Positions 56,792 to 64,000 of a DNA stretch of 64,000 nucleotides are shown here, in pieces; the first letter of the stretch is position 1; every line of letters starts with the position of its first letter. Both the position numbers and the translations under genes were made by a program. The DNA is taken from contig NZ_AP012978.1 of assembly GCF_000801295.1 (NCBI RefSeq), positions 620,001 to 684,000 on the forward strand. Reading direction: 5' to 3'. The stretch is from an endosymbiont of unidentified scaly snail isolate Monju (GTDB taxonomy: Bacteria > Pseudomonadota > Gammaproteobacteria > Chromatiales > Chromatiaceae). Below the pieces are notes generated by a model. The model was not told the DNA's origin. It saw only the letters and a list, made by a program, of their open reading frames with translations, and did not search any database.

Positions 56792-57166
56792 TCAGGTGGT
56801 GAGCGCCCGGCGCATCTCCCCGGTGTCCAGCGGCAGGGGCAGCACCGCGTGGATGTCGAACAGGGCAGTCAGCTTGTCCACGTGCGGCCGGTCCTGGGGG
56901 CCGGCGAGCACGATCACCCGGGCATCGGGGGCGTACTTGCGCTGGCTGTGCAGGAACACGTCCAGGTTGCTGACATTGATGCCGGCATAGTTGTTGCCGT
57001 AGCCGTAGAAGAATTCCGCCACTACCCAGTCGGGCGCCTCTTTCTTGAGGTGGGCGATGGCCTTGCGTTGGCTGGTGAACTTCAGCTCGCGCAGTCCCAG
57101 CCTACGGTAGAGATCGGACAGGTCCGGATGGGCGGGGGATTCGATGATCGAATACAGCAGGGTCAT
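56792..57166 (-). CDS. Hypothetical protein with receiver-like fold
   Basis: The 124-residue product reads TLLYSIIESPAHPDLSDLYR, APDWVVAEFFYGYGNNYAGINVSNLDVFL, YAPDARVIVLAGPQDRPHVDKLTALFDIHAVLPLPLDTGEMRRAL. The alternation of strands and helices, VIVLAG and the final PLPLDTGEMRRAL are like a response-regulator receiver domain, but the acidic pocket and Lys are not evident, so it is not a proven phospho-acceptor. It lies alone between other minus-strand hypotheticals. Confidence 0.7.
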   Translation of the reverse strand: MTLLYSIIESPAHPDLSDLYRRLGLRELKFTSQRKAIAHLKKEAPDWVVAEFFYGYGNNYAGINVSNLDVFLHSQRKYAPDARVIVLAGPQDRPHVDKLTALFDIHAVLPLPLDTGEMRRALTT

Positions 57167-57188
57167 CCTCGTCTCGTGGGCTGGTGCT

Positions 57189-57521
57189 TCACACGAGGAA
57201 ATAGGATACCAGCAGCAGCGCGCCCAGGACGCCCAGCACGATGGCCGAGTTGCGCCAGTTTACATAGTTGAGAAAGGCCGGGTTGGTGTGTGGCACCACC
57301 ACCGCGAGCACCGCGCCGATCAGGCAGCCACCGCCCCCCACCAGCAGGGCCTGTTGCACGAAGGCGCGCTTGAGCCGGAAGGAGCCGGTGATGCCGCCGC
57401 TGATGGTCTCGAACTTGTTGGCCAGGGCCGGTTCGGCCAGCAGACCGATGCCGGCGAGCAGGAACAGCAGGGCAAGGGTGGAAAACGGTTTCACGCGGAA
57501 AGGGTGTTTGTACGGGTACAT
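57189..57521 (-). CDS. Small hypothetical membrane protein
   Basis: The 110-residue product has three membrane segments (STLALLFLLAGIGLLAEPAL, ALLVGGGGCLIGAVLAVVV, SAIVLGVLGALLLVSYFLV) separated by KFETISGGITGSFRLKRAF. The family is not known. ATG 57521 is used, though ATG 57545 is possible; neither has a ribosome-binding site. The hairpin at 57588-57609 separates it from the zinc-ribbon gene upstream. Confidence 0.7.
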   Translation of the reverse strand: MYPYKHPFRVKPFSTLALLFLLAGIGLLAEPALANKFETISGGITGSFRLKRAFVQQALLVGGGGCLIGAVLAVVVPHTNPAFLNYVNWRNSAIVLGVLGALLLVSYFLV

Positions 57522-57587
57522 GCCGTCTGTGTCGGCCGCTGGCATGGCGACTTGAGTCCGGGTCTTCGATGCCTTGTAGAAGACAAG

Positions 57588-57609
57588 AAAAAGCCGCGCC
57601 AGGCGCGGC
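57588..57609 (-). terminator. Terminator after the zinc-ribbon gene
   Basis: On minus, GCCGCGCC-T-GGCGCGGC (best drawn as a seven-base stem with a three-base loop) runs into TTTTT. It lies about 33 bases past the zinc-ribbon stop and closes the nrd-side transcript. Confidence 0.8.
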
Positions 57610-57641
57610 AAGAGGTACGGCTTTATGGTTGTGTCTTGGGC

Positions 57642-57848
57642 CTATGCTTGCTCGGTCAGGTGTGTGGAGCCGGCGCTGAAGCGGTAGCGTTCCCCGATGC
57701 GTCGGGGCGACTCGGAGACGGCTTCGTTGCGTCGGCTCACCGTGTGCCGGGTGCCGCAGGCAGGGCACTCGTACCAGGTCTGGCGGGTGTGCAGTTCGAT
57801 GATCTCGTCGGTCTGGTTCGTGGGCTGCTGACAGTGTGGGCAGTGCAT
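57642..57848 (-). CDS. Small zinc-ribbon protein
   Basis: The 68-residue product has two knuckles, CPHC at its start and CPAC about 25 residues later, giving a four-Cys zinc ribbon (HCPHCQQPTNQTDEIIELHTRQTWYECPACGTRHTVSRR). The C-terminal third is unstructured. It lies 32 bases after the R2-like gene on the same strand. Function is unknown; an accessory role to the neighbouring reductase genes is only a guess from position. Confidence 0.75.
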   Translation of the reverse strand: MHCPHCQQPTNQTDEIIELHTRQTWYECPACGTRHTVSRRNEAVSESPRRIGERYRFSAGSTHLTEQA

Positions 57849-57880
57849 GGTCGTCTCCGCATCAGGTGTGGCATGCAGGT

Positions 57881-58861
57881 TCAGGTCGGGTCGATCTCCC
57901 CTGCTGGCCTGGTCAGCCAGCCCAGGGGGTCTCGGGCATCCGGGCAGGGCTCGGGCAGGCGCAGTGCACGGCAGCAGGCGTTGGCGGTAAAGCGCAGGTG
58001 CTCTTCAAGCATTGGCGCGTTCAGGCCGAGCAGGCCGCGCGGCTGGCTGTCGTAGGCGTACTCGGTGGCGAGCTCCAGGGCCTCCCGGATGCAGGCAAGC
58101 AAGGTCTCCGGCAGGGGCTGTTCCTGATAGGGCCGGGCCTTGTCGCGCAACTGCTCGTACAGGGCGAGTTCGAACGCGAGGTGTGCGCTGGCGTCGCGGT
58201 ACGCGTTGCCAAAGAGGGTGGTGATGCCCGACAAGCCGGCCTGCCGGGCCAGGGCCAGTCCCTGCAGCAGGGCCGGGGTCAGCAGTACACCGCCGAAGGC
58301 CACGCGTTTCACCAGGCGGGTGAGAGGGCGATCGTCCAGGTGGCGCCGGTTCTGCCAGTCGTCCATGCGGTGTATCACCGGCAAGGGCTCGAGCGCGCTC
58401 AGGGGAAGGTTCAATGCCCAGACCAGGCGCCGGCAGGCCAGGGTGCGGCGGGTCTCGGCGATGGTCTGCAACTGCCGGTAGCGCGCGTAGTCCGCATTCT
58501 GGAGCCGGGGCGGCGCGGGAGTGGTCTCGTCGAGGTACAACAGTGTGGCCAGGGCGTGCCCGAGCAGGGCGTGCTCGTCTTCACCCGGCGGGTTCGCGGC
58601 GCGCCAGTGTCGGGCGTCCTCGTTGAGAGGCACCGCGGCAGGGTGCCAGGTCTGCTGGCGGGCCTGCTCGAGGTGTGGCTGTATCCAGGGCTGCTTGCCG
58701 CGCAGCCAGATCGTCTCGTCCTGCGCCCCCGGATCGGCGATACCCTCGCCGTGACGAGAAGGGGGAAGGGGATAGAGCGTGCAGGCTGCCCGTTCTCCTC
58801 CAGGTGCCGACAGCCGGGAGGACAGGTGCCGGATGGCGGTCAGTGTGTCCCTGTTCAGCAT
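57881..58861 (-). CDS. Degenerate ribonucleotide reductase R2-like protein
   Basis: The 326-residue product aligns by eye with parts of the adjacent NrdB. WHPAAVPLNEDARHWRAANP with LATLLYLDE (72-112) matches the first metal helix region; AFGGVLLTPALLQGLALARQ (188-207) and YRDASAHLAFELALYEQL (221-238) match FAGVFEG and MRDEVLHASFG. RFTANACCRALRLPEPCPDA matches RFIANRRARNLGLEEPYPGA. Several metal ligands are gone: Glu of GVFEG is Leu194, Glu of RDEVLH is Ala224, and the EESLH helix seems missing. It would not form a di-iron radical cofactor and may regulate or scaffold the reductase. GGAG precedes ATG 58861. nrdB lies 186 bases upstream. Confidence 0.7.
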   Translation of the reverse strand: MLNRDTLTAIRHLSSRLSAPGGERAACTLYPLPPSRHGEGIADPGAQDETIWLRGKQPWIQPHLEQARQQTWHPAAVPLNEDARHWRAANPPGEDEHALLGHALATLLYLDETTPAPPRLQNADYARYRQLQTIAETRRTLACRRLVWALNLPLSALEPLPVIHRMDDWQNRRHLDDRPLTRLVKRVAFGGVLLTPALLQGLALARQAGLSGITTLFGNAYRDASAHLAFELALYEQLRDKARPYQEQPLPETLLACIREALELATEYAYDSQPRGLLGLNAPMLEEHLRFTANACCRALRLPEPCPDARDPLGWLTRPAGEIDPT

Positions 58862-59047
58862 GGGCGGTGCTCCCCGTGGCTTGCGGGCGGATGCTGCTTG
58901 CTCGGGTGGGTCTGGTGCCAGAGTGACCCCGATCCCCCTGGGTGGTGGTCGAGGACGGCGGAAGCCTGTCGCGCGGGAGTTCCCGGGGCCCCTCCGGTAT
59001 GGATCGTCATGGAGTGCTTGTCTCCGTCGGCCGACGTGACTGCGAGC

Positions 59048-60262
<1,215 letters not shown>

Positions 60263-60284
60263 GTGTTCGGTCTCCTTCGTGGGG

Positions 60285-60372
60285 CCCCCTCCCGGCCTCC
60301 CCCGCAAGCGGGGGAGGGGAAGCGGTCTCGGTTTCTGTTCCTCCCGGCCCCCCGCGAGCGGGGGAGGGGGGG
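60285..60372. repeat. Two GC-rich palindromes between nrdA and nrdB
   Basis: Unit one (60285-60318) has a perfect ten-base stem CCTCCCCCGC-AA-GCGGGGGAGG; unit two (60340-60372) repeats CTCCCGGCCCCCCGCGAGCG followed by GGGGAGG. Related units lie at 42400-42433 and 63698-63772. They could trim or stabilise the nrdAB message. Confidence 0.75.
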
Positions 60373-60394
60373 AGGTCGTCTCGTCTTTCGCGGA

Positions 60395-63286
60395 TTACTG
60401 GCAGGCCTCGCAGTCCGGGTCGAGGATGCTGCAGGCCTTGGGTGCGGCGCTGCCGGCTGTCAGCCCGGTGCTGCCGGCGGCGTTCAGGGTGCCGACCGGC
60501 CCCTTGTCGATGGTGGACTTCTCGACGTGGGTGGCGCCCATGGAACGCAGGTAGTAGGTGGTCTTGAGTCCGCGAAGCCAGGCCAGCTTGTAGAGGTTGT
60601 CGAGCTTCTTGCCCGAGGGTTCGCCCATGTAGAGGTTGAGGCTCTGCGACTGGTCGATCCACTTCTGGCGGCGGGCACCGGCCTCGACCAGCCAGCGCGG
60701 GTCGATCTCGAAGGCCGAGGCATACAGCTGCTTGAGGTCCTCGGGGATGCGGTCGATGGGCTGTACCGAACCGTCGTAGTACTTGAGGTCGTTGATCATC
60801 ACCTCGTCCCACAGGCCGCGTTCCTTCAGGTCGCGCACCAGGTAGGGGTTGACCACCGTGAACTCGCCCGACAGGTTCGACTTGACGAACAGGTTCTGGT
60901 AGGTCGGCTCGATCGACTGGCTCACCCCGCAGATGTTGGAGATGGTGGCGGTGGGCGCGATCGCCATGGTGTTGGAGTTGCGCATGCCGACCGTCTTCAC
61001 CCGCTCGCGCAGGCGGTCCCAGTCGAGGCGGGCGCTGGTGTCCGTCTGCAGGCACTGGCCGCGTTCCTCGGCCAGCAGGCGCAGCGAGTCGATGGGCAGG
61101 ATGCCCTGGCTCCACAGCGAGCCCTCGAAGGTGGAGTAGCGGCCGCGCTCCTCGGCCAGGTCGGTGCTCGCCTGGATGGCGAAGTAGCTGACCGCCTCCA
61201 TCGAGGTGTCGGCGAACTCCACCGCCTCCATGCTGGCATAGGGCAGGCGCAGCTTGTACAGCGCGTCCTGGAATCCCATGATGCCCAGCCCTACCGGGCG
61301 GTGGCGCAGATTGGAATTGCGTGCCTGCGGCACCGAGTAGTAGTTGTACTCGATGACGTTGTCGAGCATGCGCATGGCGGTGGAGATGGTCTTCTCCAGC
61401 TTGGCCATGTCCAGCCCCTCGCCCTCGATCACGTGCGCGGCGAGGTTCACCGAACCCAGGTTGCACACCGCGATCTCGCGCTCGTTGGTGTGCAGGGTGA
61501 TCTCGGTGCACAGGTTGGACGAATGCACTACGCCCTGGTGCTGGTTGGTGTAGCGGATGTTGCACGGATCCTTGAAGGCGATCCACGGATGCCCGGTCTC
61601 GAACAGGGCGCCGAGCATCTTGCGCCACAGGTCGTTGGCGCGCACCTTGCGGCAGACCTTGAGCTCGCCGCGTTCAGCCTTTTCCTCGTAGCGCAGGTAG
61701 GCCTCTTCGAAGGCGCGGCCGGTCAGGTCGTGCAGGTCAGGCACCTCGTCGGGCGAGAACAGGGTCCAGTCGCCGTCCTCGGCCACCCGCTTCATGAAGA
61801 GGTCCGGGATCCAGTTGGCGGTGTTCATGTCGTGGGTGCGGCGGCGTTCGTCGCCGGTGTTCTTGCGCAGCTCGAGGAAGTCCTCGATGTCCACGTGCCA
61901 GGTCTCGAGATAGGCGCAGACCGCGCCCTTGCGCTTGCCGCCCTGGTTGACCGCGACCGCGGTGTCGTTGGCCACCTTGAGGAAGGGCACCACGCCCTGG
62001 CTCTTGCCGTTGGTGCCCTTGATGTGGGCGCCCATGCCGCGTACCTGGGTCCAGTCGTTGCCCAGGCCGCCGGCGAACTTGGACAGCAGGGCGTTGTCGC
62101 GGATGGCGCTGTAGATGCCGTCCAGACCGTCGGGCACGGTGGTGAGATAGCAGCTCGAGAGCTGCGGGCGCAGGGTGCCCGAGTTGAACAGGGTGGGCGT
62201 GCTGCTCATGAAGTCGAAGGAAGACAGCAGCTCGTAGAACTCGATGGCCCGTTCTTCACGGTCGATCTCGTTGATCGCCAGGCCCATGGCCACGCGCATG
62301 AAGAAGGCCTGCGGCAACTCGAAGCGGGTGTCGTCGTGGTGGATGAAGTAACGGTCATAGAGCGTCTGCAGGCCCAGGTAGGTGAACTGCAGGTCGCGCT
62401 CGGGCTTGAGCGCACGGCCCAGGCGCTCGAGGTCGTACTGGCACAGGCGCGAGTCCAGCAGTTCCAGCTCGGCGCCGCGCGCGATGTAGGCAGCGAAATA
62501 CTCGCTGTAGACTTTGCTCATGTCGGCCTGGGTGGCGATGTCGGTGTCCAGGTCGAGGAAGCCCAGGGCCTCGCGGCGCAGGATATCCATCAGCAGGCGC
62601 GCGGCGGCCTGCGAATAGTTGGGTTCCTGGTCGATCAGCGTGCGTGCACTCATCACCAGGGCGCGCGAGACGTCTTCTTCCTTCACGCCATCGAACAGGT
62701 TGCGACAGGTGTCGTCGAGGATGGCGTCGGCGGAGACGCCCTCGAGGTCCTCGCAGGCTTCGCCCACCAGGGCGCGCAGCCGCGCCACGTCCAGCGGCCG
62801 GGTGCTGCCGTCGGCCAGGGTGACGTTGACGATGTGCTCCTCTTCCGGCTGGCCGGCGGCCGCCTCTTCGGCGCGCTTGCGGGCCTGCTCCTCGCGATAC
62901 AGCACGTAGGCGCGCGCCACCTTGTGCTCGCCGGCGCGCATCAGGGCCAGCTCGACCTGGTCCTGGATGTCCTCGATGTGCACCGTACCGCCGTCCGGGT
63001 TGCGCCGGTGCAGGGCGTCCACCACCTGGCGAGTGAGACTGTCCACCGTCTCGCGGATGCGGCTGGAGGCCGCGGCACTGTTGCCCTCGACGGCGAGGAA
63101 GGCCTTGGTCAGGGCGATCGCGATCTTGCTGCCGTCGAAGGCGGTGACCTTGCCGTTGCGTCGGATCACGCGCAGGTCACTGGCGGTGGCGACCGGCGGC
63201 TCGGGCGGGGCGGCAGTGTCGGTGACGACGGGGCCGGTGGCAATGCCTTCGGCAATGGCGGAATCAATGGTCGCGTCTGTGCCCAT
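60395..63286 (-). CDS. nrdA: Ribonucleoside-diphosphate reductase alpha subunit (R1)
   Basis: R1 reduces ribonucleoside diphosphates. The 963-residue product has an ATP-cone near its start (RVIRRNGKVTAFDGSKIAIALTKAF), a second cone-like stretch (about residues 150-240, TLADGSTRPLDVARLRALV) and the catalytic barrel with SSNLCTEITLH (Asn-x-Cys-x-Glu active site), NLRHRPVGLGIMGFQDALY and SPTLFNSGTLRPQLSSCYLT. The C-terminal redox pair lies in ACSILDPDCEACQ. ATG 63286 has AGGAGG seven bases upstream; the longer open frame runs through the promoter. NrdR boxes, a strong promoter and a DnaA box lie upstream. Confidence 0.97.
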   Translation of the reverse strand: MGTDATIDSAIAEGIATGPVVTDTAAPPEPPVATASDLRVIRRNGKVTAFDGSKIAIALTKAFLAVEGNSAAASSRIRETVDSLTRQVVDALHRRNPDGGTVHIEDIQDQVELALMRAGEHKVARAYVLYREEQARKRAEEAAAGQPEEEHIVNVTLADGSTRPLDVARLRALVGEACEDLEGVSADAILDDTCRNLFDGVKEEDVSRALVMSARTLIDQEPNYSQAAARLLMDILRREALGFLDLDTDIATQADMSKVYSEYFAAYIARGAELELLDSRLCQYDLERLGRALKPERDLQFTYLGLQTLYDRYFIHHDDTRFELPQAFFMRVAMGLAINEIDREERAIEFYELLSSFDFMSSTPTLFNSGTLRPQLSSCYLTTVPDGLDGIYSAIRDNALLSKFAGGLGNDWTQVRGMGAHIKGTNGKSQGVVPFLKVANDTAVAVNQGGKRKGAVCAYLETWHVDIEDFLELRKNTGDERRRTHDMNTANWIPDLFMKRVAEDGDWTLFSPDEVPDLHDLTGRAFEEAYLRYEEKAERGELKVCRKVRANDLWRKMLGALFETGHPWIAFKDPCNIRYTNQHQGVVHSSNLCTEITLHTNEREIAVCNLGSVNLAAHVIEGEGLDMAKLEKTISTAMRMLDNVIEYNYYSVPQARNSNLRHRPVGLGIMGFQDALYKLRLPYASMEAVEFADTSMEAVSYFAIQASTDLAEERGRYSTFEGSLWSQGILPIDSLRLLAEERGQCLQTDTSARLDWDRLRERVKTVGMRNSNTMAIAPTATISNICGVSQSIEPTYQNLFVKSNLSGEFTVVNPYLVRDLKERGLWDEVMINDLKYYDGSVQPIDRIPEDLKQLYASAFEIDPRWLVEAGARRQKWIDQSQSLNLYMGEPSGKKLDNLYKLAWLRGLKTTYYLRSMGATHVEKSTIDKGPVGTLNAAGSTGLTAGSAAPKACSILDPDCEACQ

Positions 63287-63385
63287 GAGGCTCCTCCTGA
63301 AAATTAAGTCTCGGCTGCGTTCTGATCGTGGTGCGGGGCGGTCGCCTTGCGCGACGGGAAGAGAGGTACGGCTCACCCTGGGGGC

Positions 63386-63430
63386 ACAATATATACGCTC
63401 ATCAGGCGCTGTCAATAACAATATCTTGTG
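63386..63430. promoter_or_regulatory. Two NrdR boxes
   Basis: ACAATATATACG (63386-63397) and ACAATATCTTGTG (63418-63430) both resemble the NrdR consensus ACAcTATATaTTGTG-like palindrome. Their starts are 32 bases apart, the three-turn spacing typical for NrdR pairs. The first overlaps the -10 and the second lies just upstream of the -35, which fits repression when dATP is plentiful. Confidence 0.7.
63388..63415 (-). promoter_or_regulatory. Sigma-70 promoter of nrdA
   Basis: On minus, TTGACA (63415-63410), 16 bases, TATATT (63393-63388). The -35 is perfect and the -10 matches five of six. The leader would be about 95 bases. Confidence 0.8.
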
Positions 63431-63470
63431 TATATAAGCTGTGGAAAACTGTGGGGCGACTGTGGATAAC

Positions 63471-63479
63471 AAGGGGAGA
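63471..63479. promoter_or_regulatory. DnaA box upstream of nrdA
   Basis: TGTGGATAA is the exact complement of TTATCCACA. A weaker TGTGGAAAA lies at about 63441. DnaA control of nrd genes is known in E. coli. Confidence 0.6.
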
Positions 63480-63697
63480 AAAGGCAAAAAGGGCCGCCCT
63501 TTCAGCGACTTGGCACCACCTGGACCCAACGGATCAGAAAAACACCATATATTGGGGTTCCGGAGCTTTCGGGGCACAAGATCGGCGGCATCCATCCCTG
63601 TCATCCCCTTTTGCCCATCGCGCCTCGACAGATTGCCTGTCAACCGATCCCCCGGCCCGGCGTTGTCCTGAGTAACCCGGGTTGCAAGGCCCCTCCG

Positions 63698-63772
63698 GCC
63701 CAGTTCCCCCGCATGCAGGGGAGGTCAATCGACTGGAGTGTCCCTCCCCGCTTGCGGCGGAGGCCAGGAGGG
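63698..63772. repeat. Diverged GC-rich palindromic units
   Basis: CAGTTCCCCCGCATGCAGGG followed by GAGG, and CCCTCCCCGCTTGCGGCGGA followed by GGCCAGGAGGGGG, resemble the 60285-60372 family. CCCC/GGGG arms can pair. Confidence 0.45.
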
Positions 63773-63816
63773 GGAAAACGTTTTTTCGAACACCGAAATT
63801 TCAGGAGATCATCGAA

Positions 63817-64000
63817 ATGAACAGCAAGGCATATGGATTGATGGGGCTGGTCCTGTGGGGCATGGCCGCAGGCAGCGCGCTGGCCGCCGACTTCGGCGAC
63901 CGCGTGGAAGACCGCCTGGACCGTCGTGGCGACCGGATCGAACAACGGCTGGACCTGCGCGGGGACCGCATCGAACAGGCGCTGGATGTCCGAGGGGACC
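63817..64000 (+). CDS. Secreted charged repeat protein, cut by right edge
   Basis: ATG 63817 follows AGGAGA. A signal peptide (MNSKAYGLMGLVLWGMAAGS and then ALAA) is followed by DFGDRVEDRLDRRGDRIEQR and LDLRGDRIEQALDVRGD, where the window ends. An 11-residue repeat of the form L-D-x-R-G-D-R-I-E-Q-x is visible, rich in Arg, Asp and Glu and predicted helical. The mature protein is therefore a periplasmic or secreted repeat protein. Function is unknown. The remaining length lies outside the window. Confidence 0.75.
   Translation, partial: MNSKAYGLMGLVLWGMAAGSALAADFGDRVEDRLDRRGDRIEQRLDLRGDRIEQALDVRGD

Larger units (their letters stand above)
63287..63816. other. Control region between nrdA and the right-edge gene
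   Basis: This is a 530-base gap between divergent genes. It holds the nrdA leader, promoter, NrdR boxes and DnaA box (63386-63479), then diverged palindromic units (63698-63772). Open frames within it have no ribosome-binding sites and overlap these elements. Confidence 0.6.

Overview
The window is 64 kb of GC-rich chromosomal DNA from a motile, respiring gammaproteobacterium. The evidence is a murJ-lspA-ribF-ileS block beside rpsT, a class Ia ribonucleotide reductase with NrdR boxes, bolA plus glutaredoxin, ampD, a complete-looking flg locus, and sigma-28 and sigma-54 type flagellar promoters. Arsenosugar-type genes, an EgtB-like protein and many intergenic palindromes would suit a purple-sulfur or Thiohalobacter-like lineage, but that placement is inference.

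Layout. 1-10 kb: a chemoreceptor cut by the left edge; rpsT; murJ, lspA, ribF, ileS and cysC on +; and an opposing operon of thioredoxin-like, ampD and cobalamin-binding-protein-like genes. 10-18 kb: a frameshifted DUF1631 gene, an FKBP isomerase and nadC; an EgtB-like gene bracketed by two copies of a TA-flanked, MITE-like repeat; a second chemoreceptor; slyD. 18-31 kb: bolA-grx, sucA-sucB-fumarase, an RND efflux pair, a diguanylate cyclase behind a sigma-28-like promoter, and a TauE permease. 31-34 kb: tRNA-Arg(CCT) and a three-gene arsenosugar-type operon. 34-49 kb: flgN, flgM and flgA on -, then cheV, cheR and flgBCDEF on +, an antisense Sel1 gene, and flgG onward behind its own sigma-54-type promoter. 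49-57 kb: envelope and hypothetical genes, several broken. 57-64 kb: nrdA, nrdB, a degenerate R2-like paralogue and a zinc-ribbon gene on -; the right edge enters a secreted heptad-like repeat protein.

The main surprise is a run of small lesions. FlgI lacks about 31 conserved residues, flgJ has an in-frame amber codon, flgK and flgL are fused into one reading frame, an LpxR-like protein has no signal peptide, and two divergent genes have lost their 5' parts at one junction near 50.1 kb. A thioredoxin-like gene is split between frames without a start codon, and DUF1631 carries a one-base frameshift near 10.88 kb. Either this lineage is losing its flagellum and neighbouring functions, or the assembly carries local errors; the sequence alone cannot decide. 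Other points of note are the MITE-like pair, the EgtB-like protein with substituted iron ligands, the R2-like pseudoenzyme beside nrdB, and the well-formed nrdA control region.
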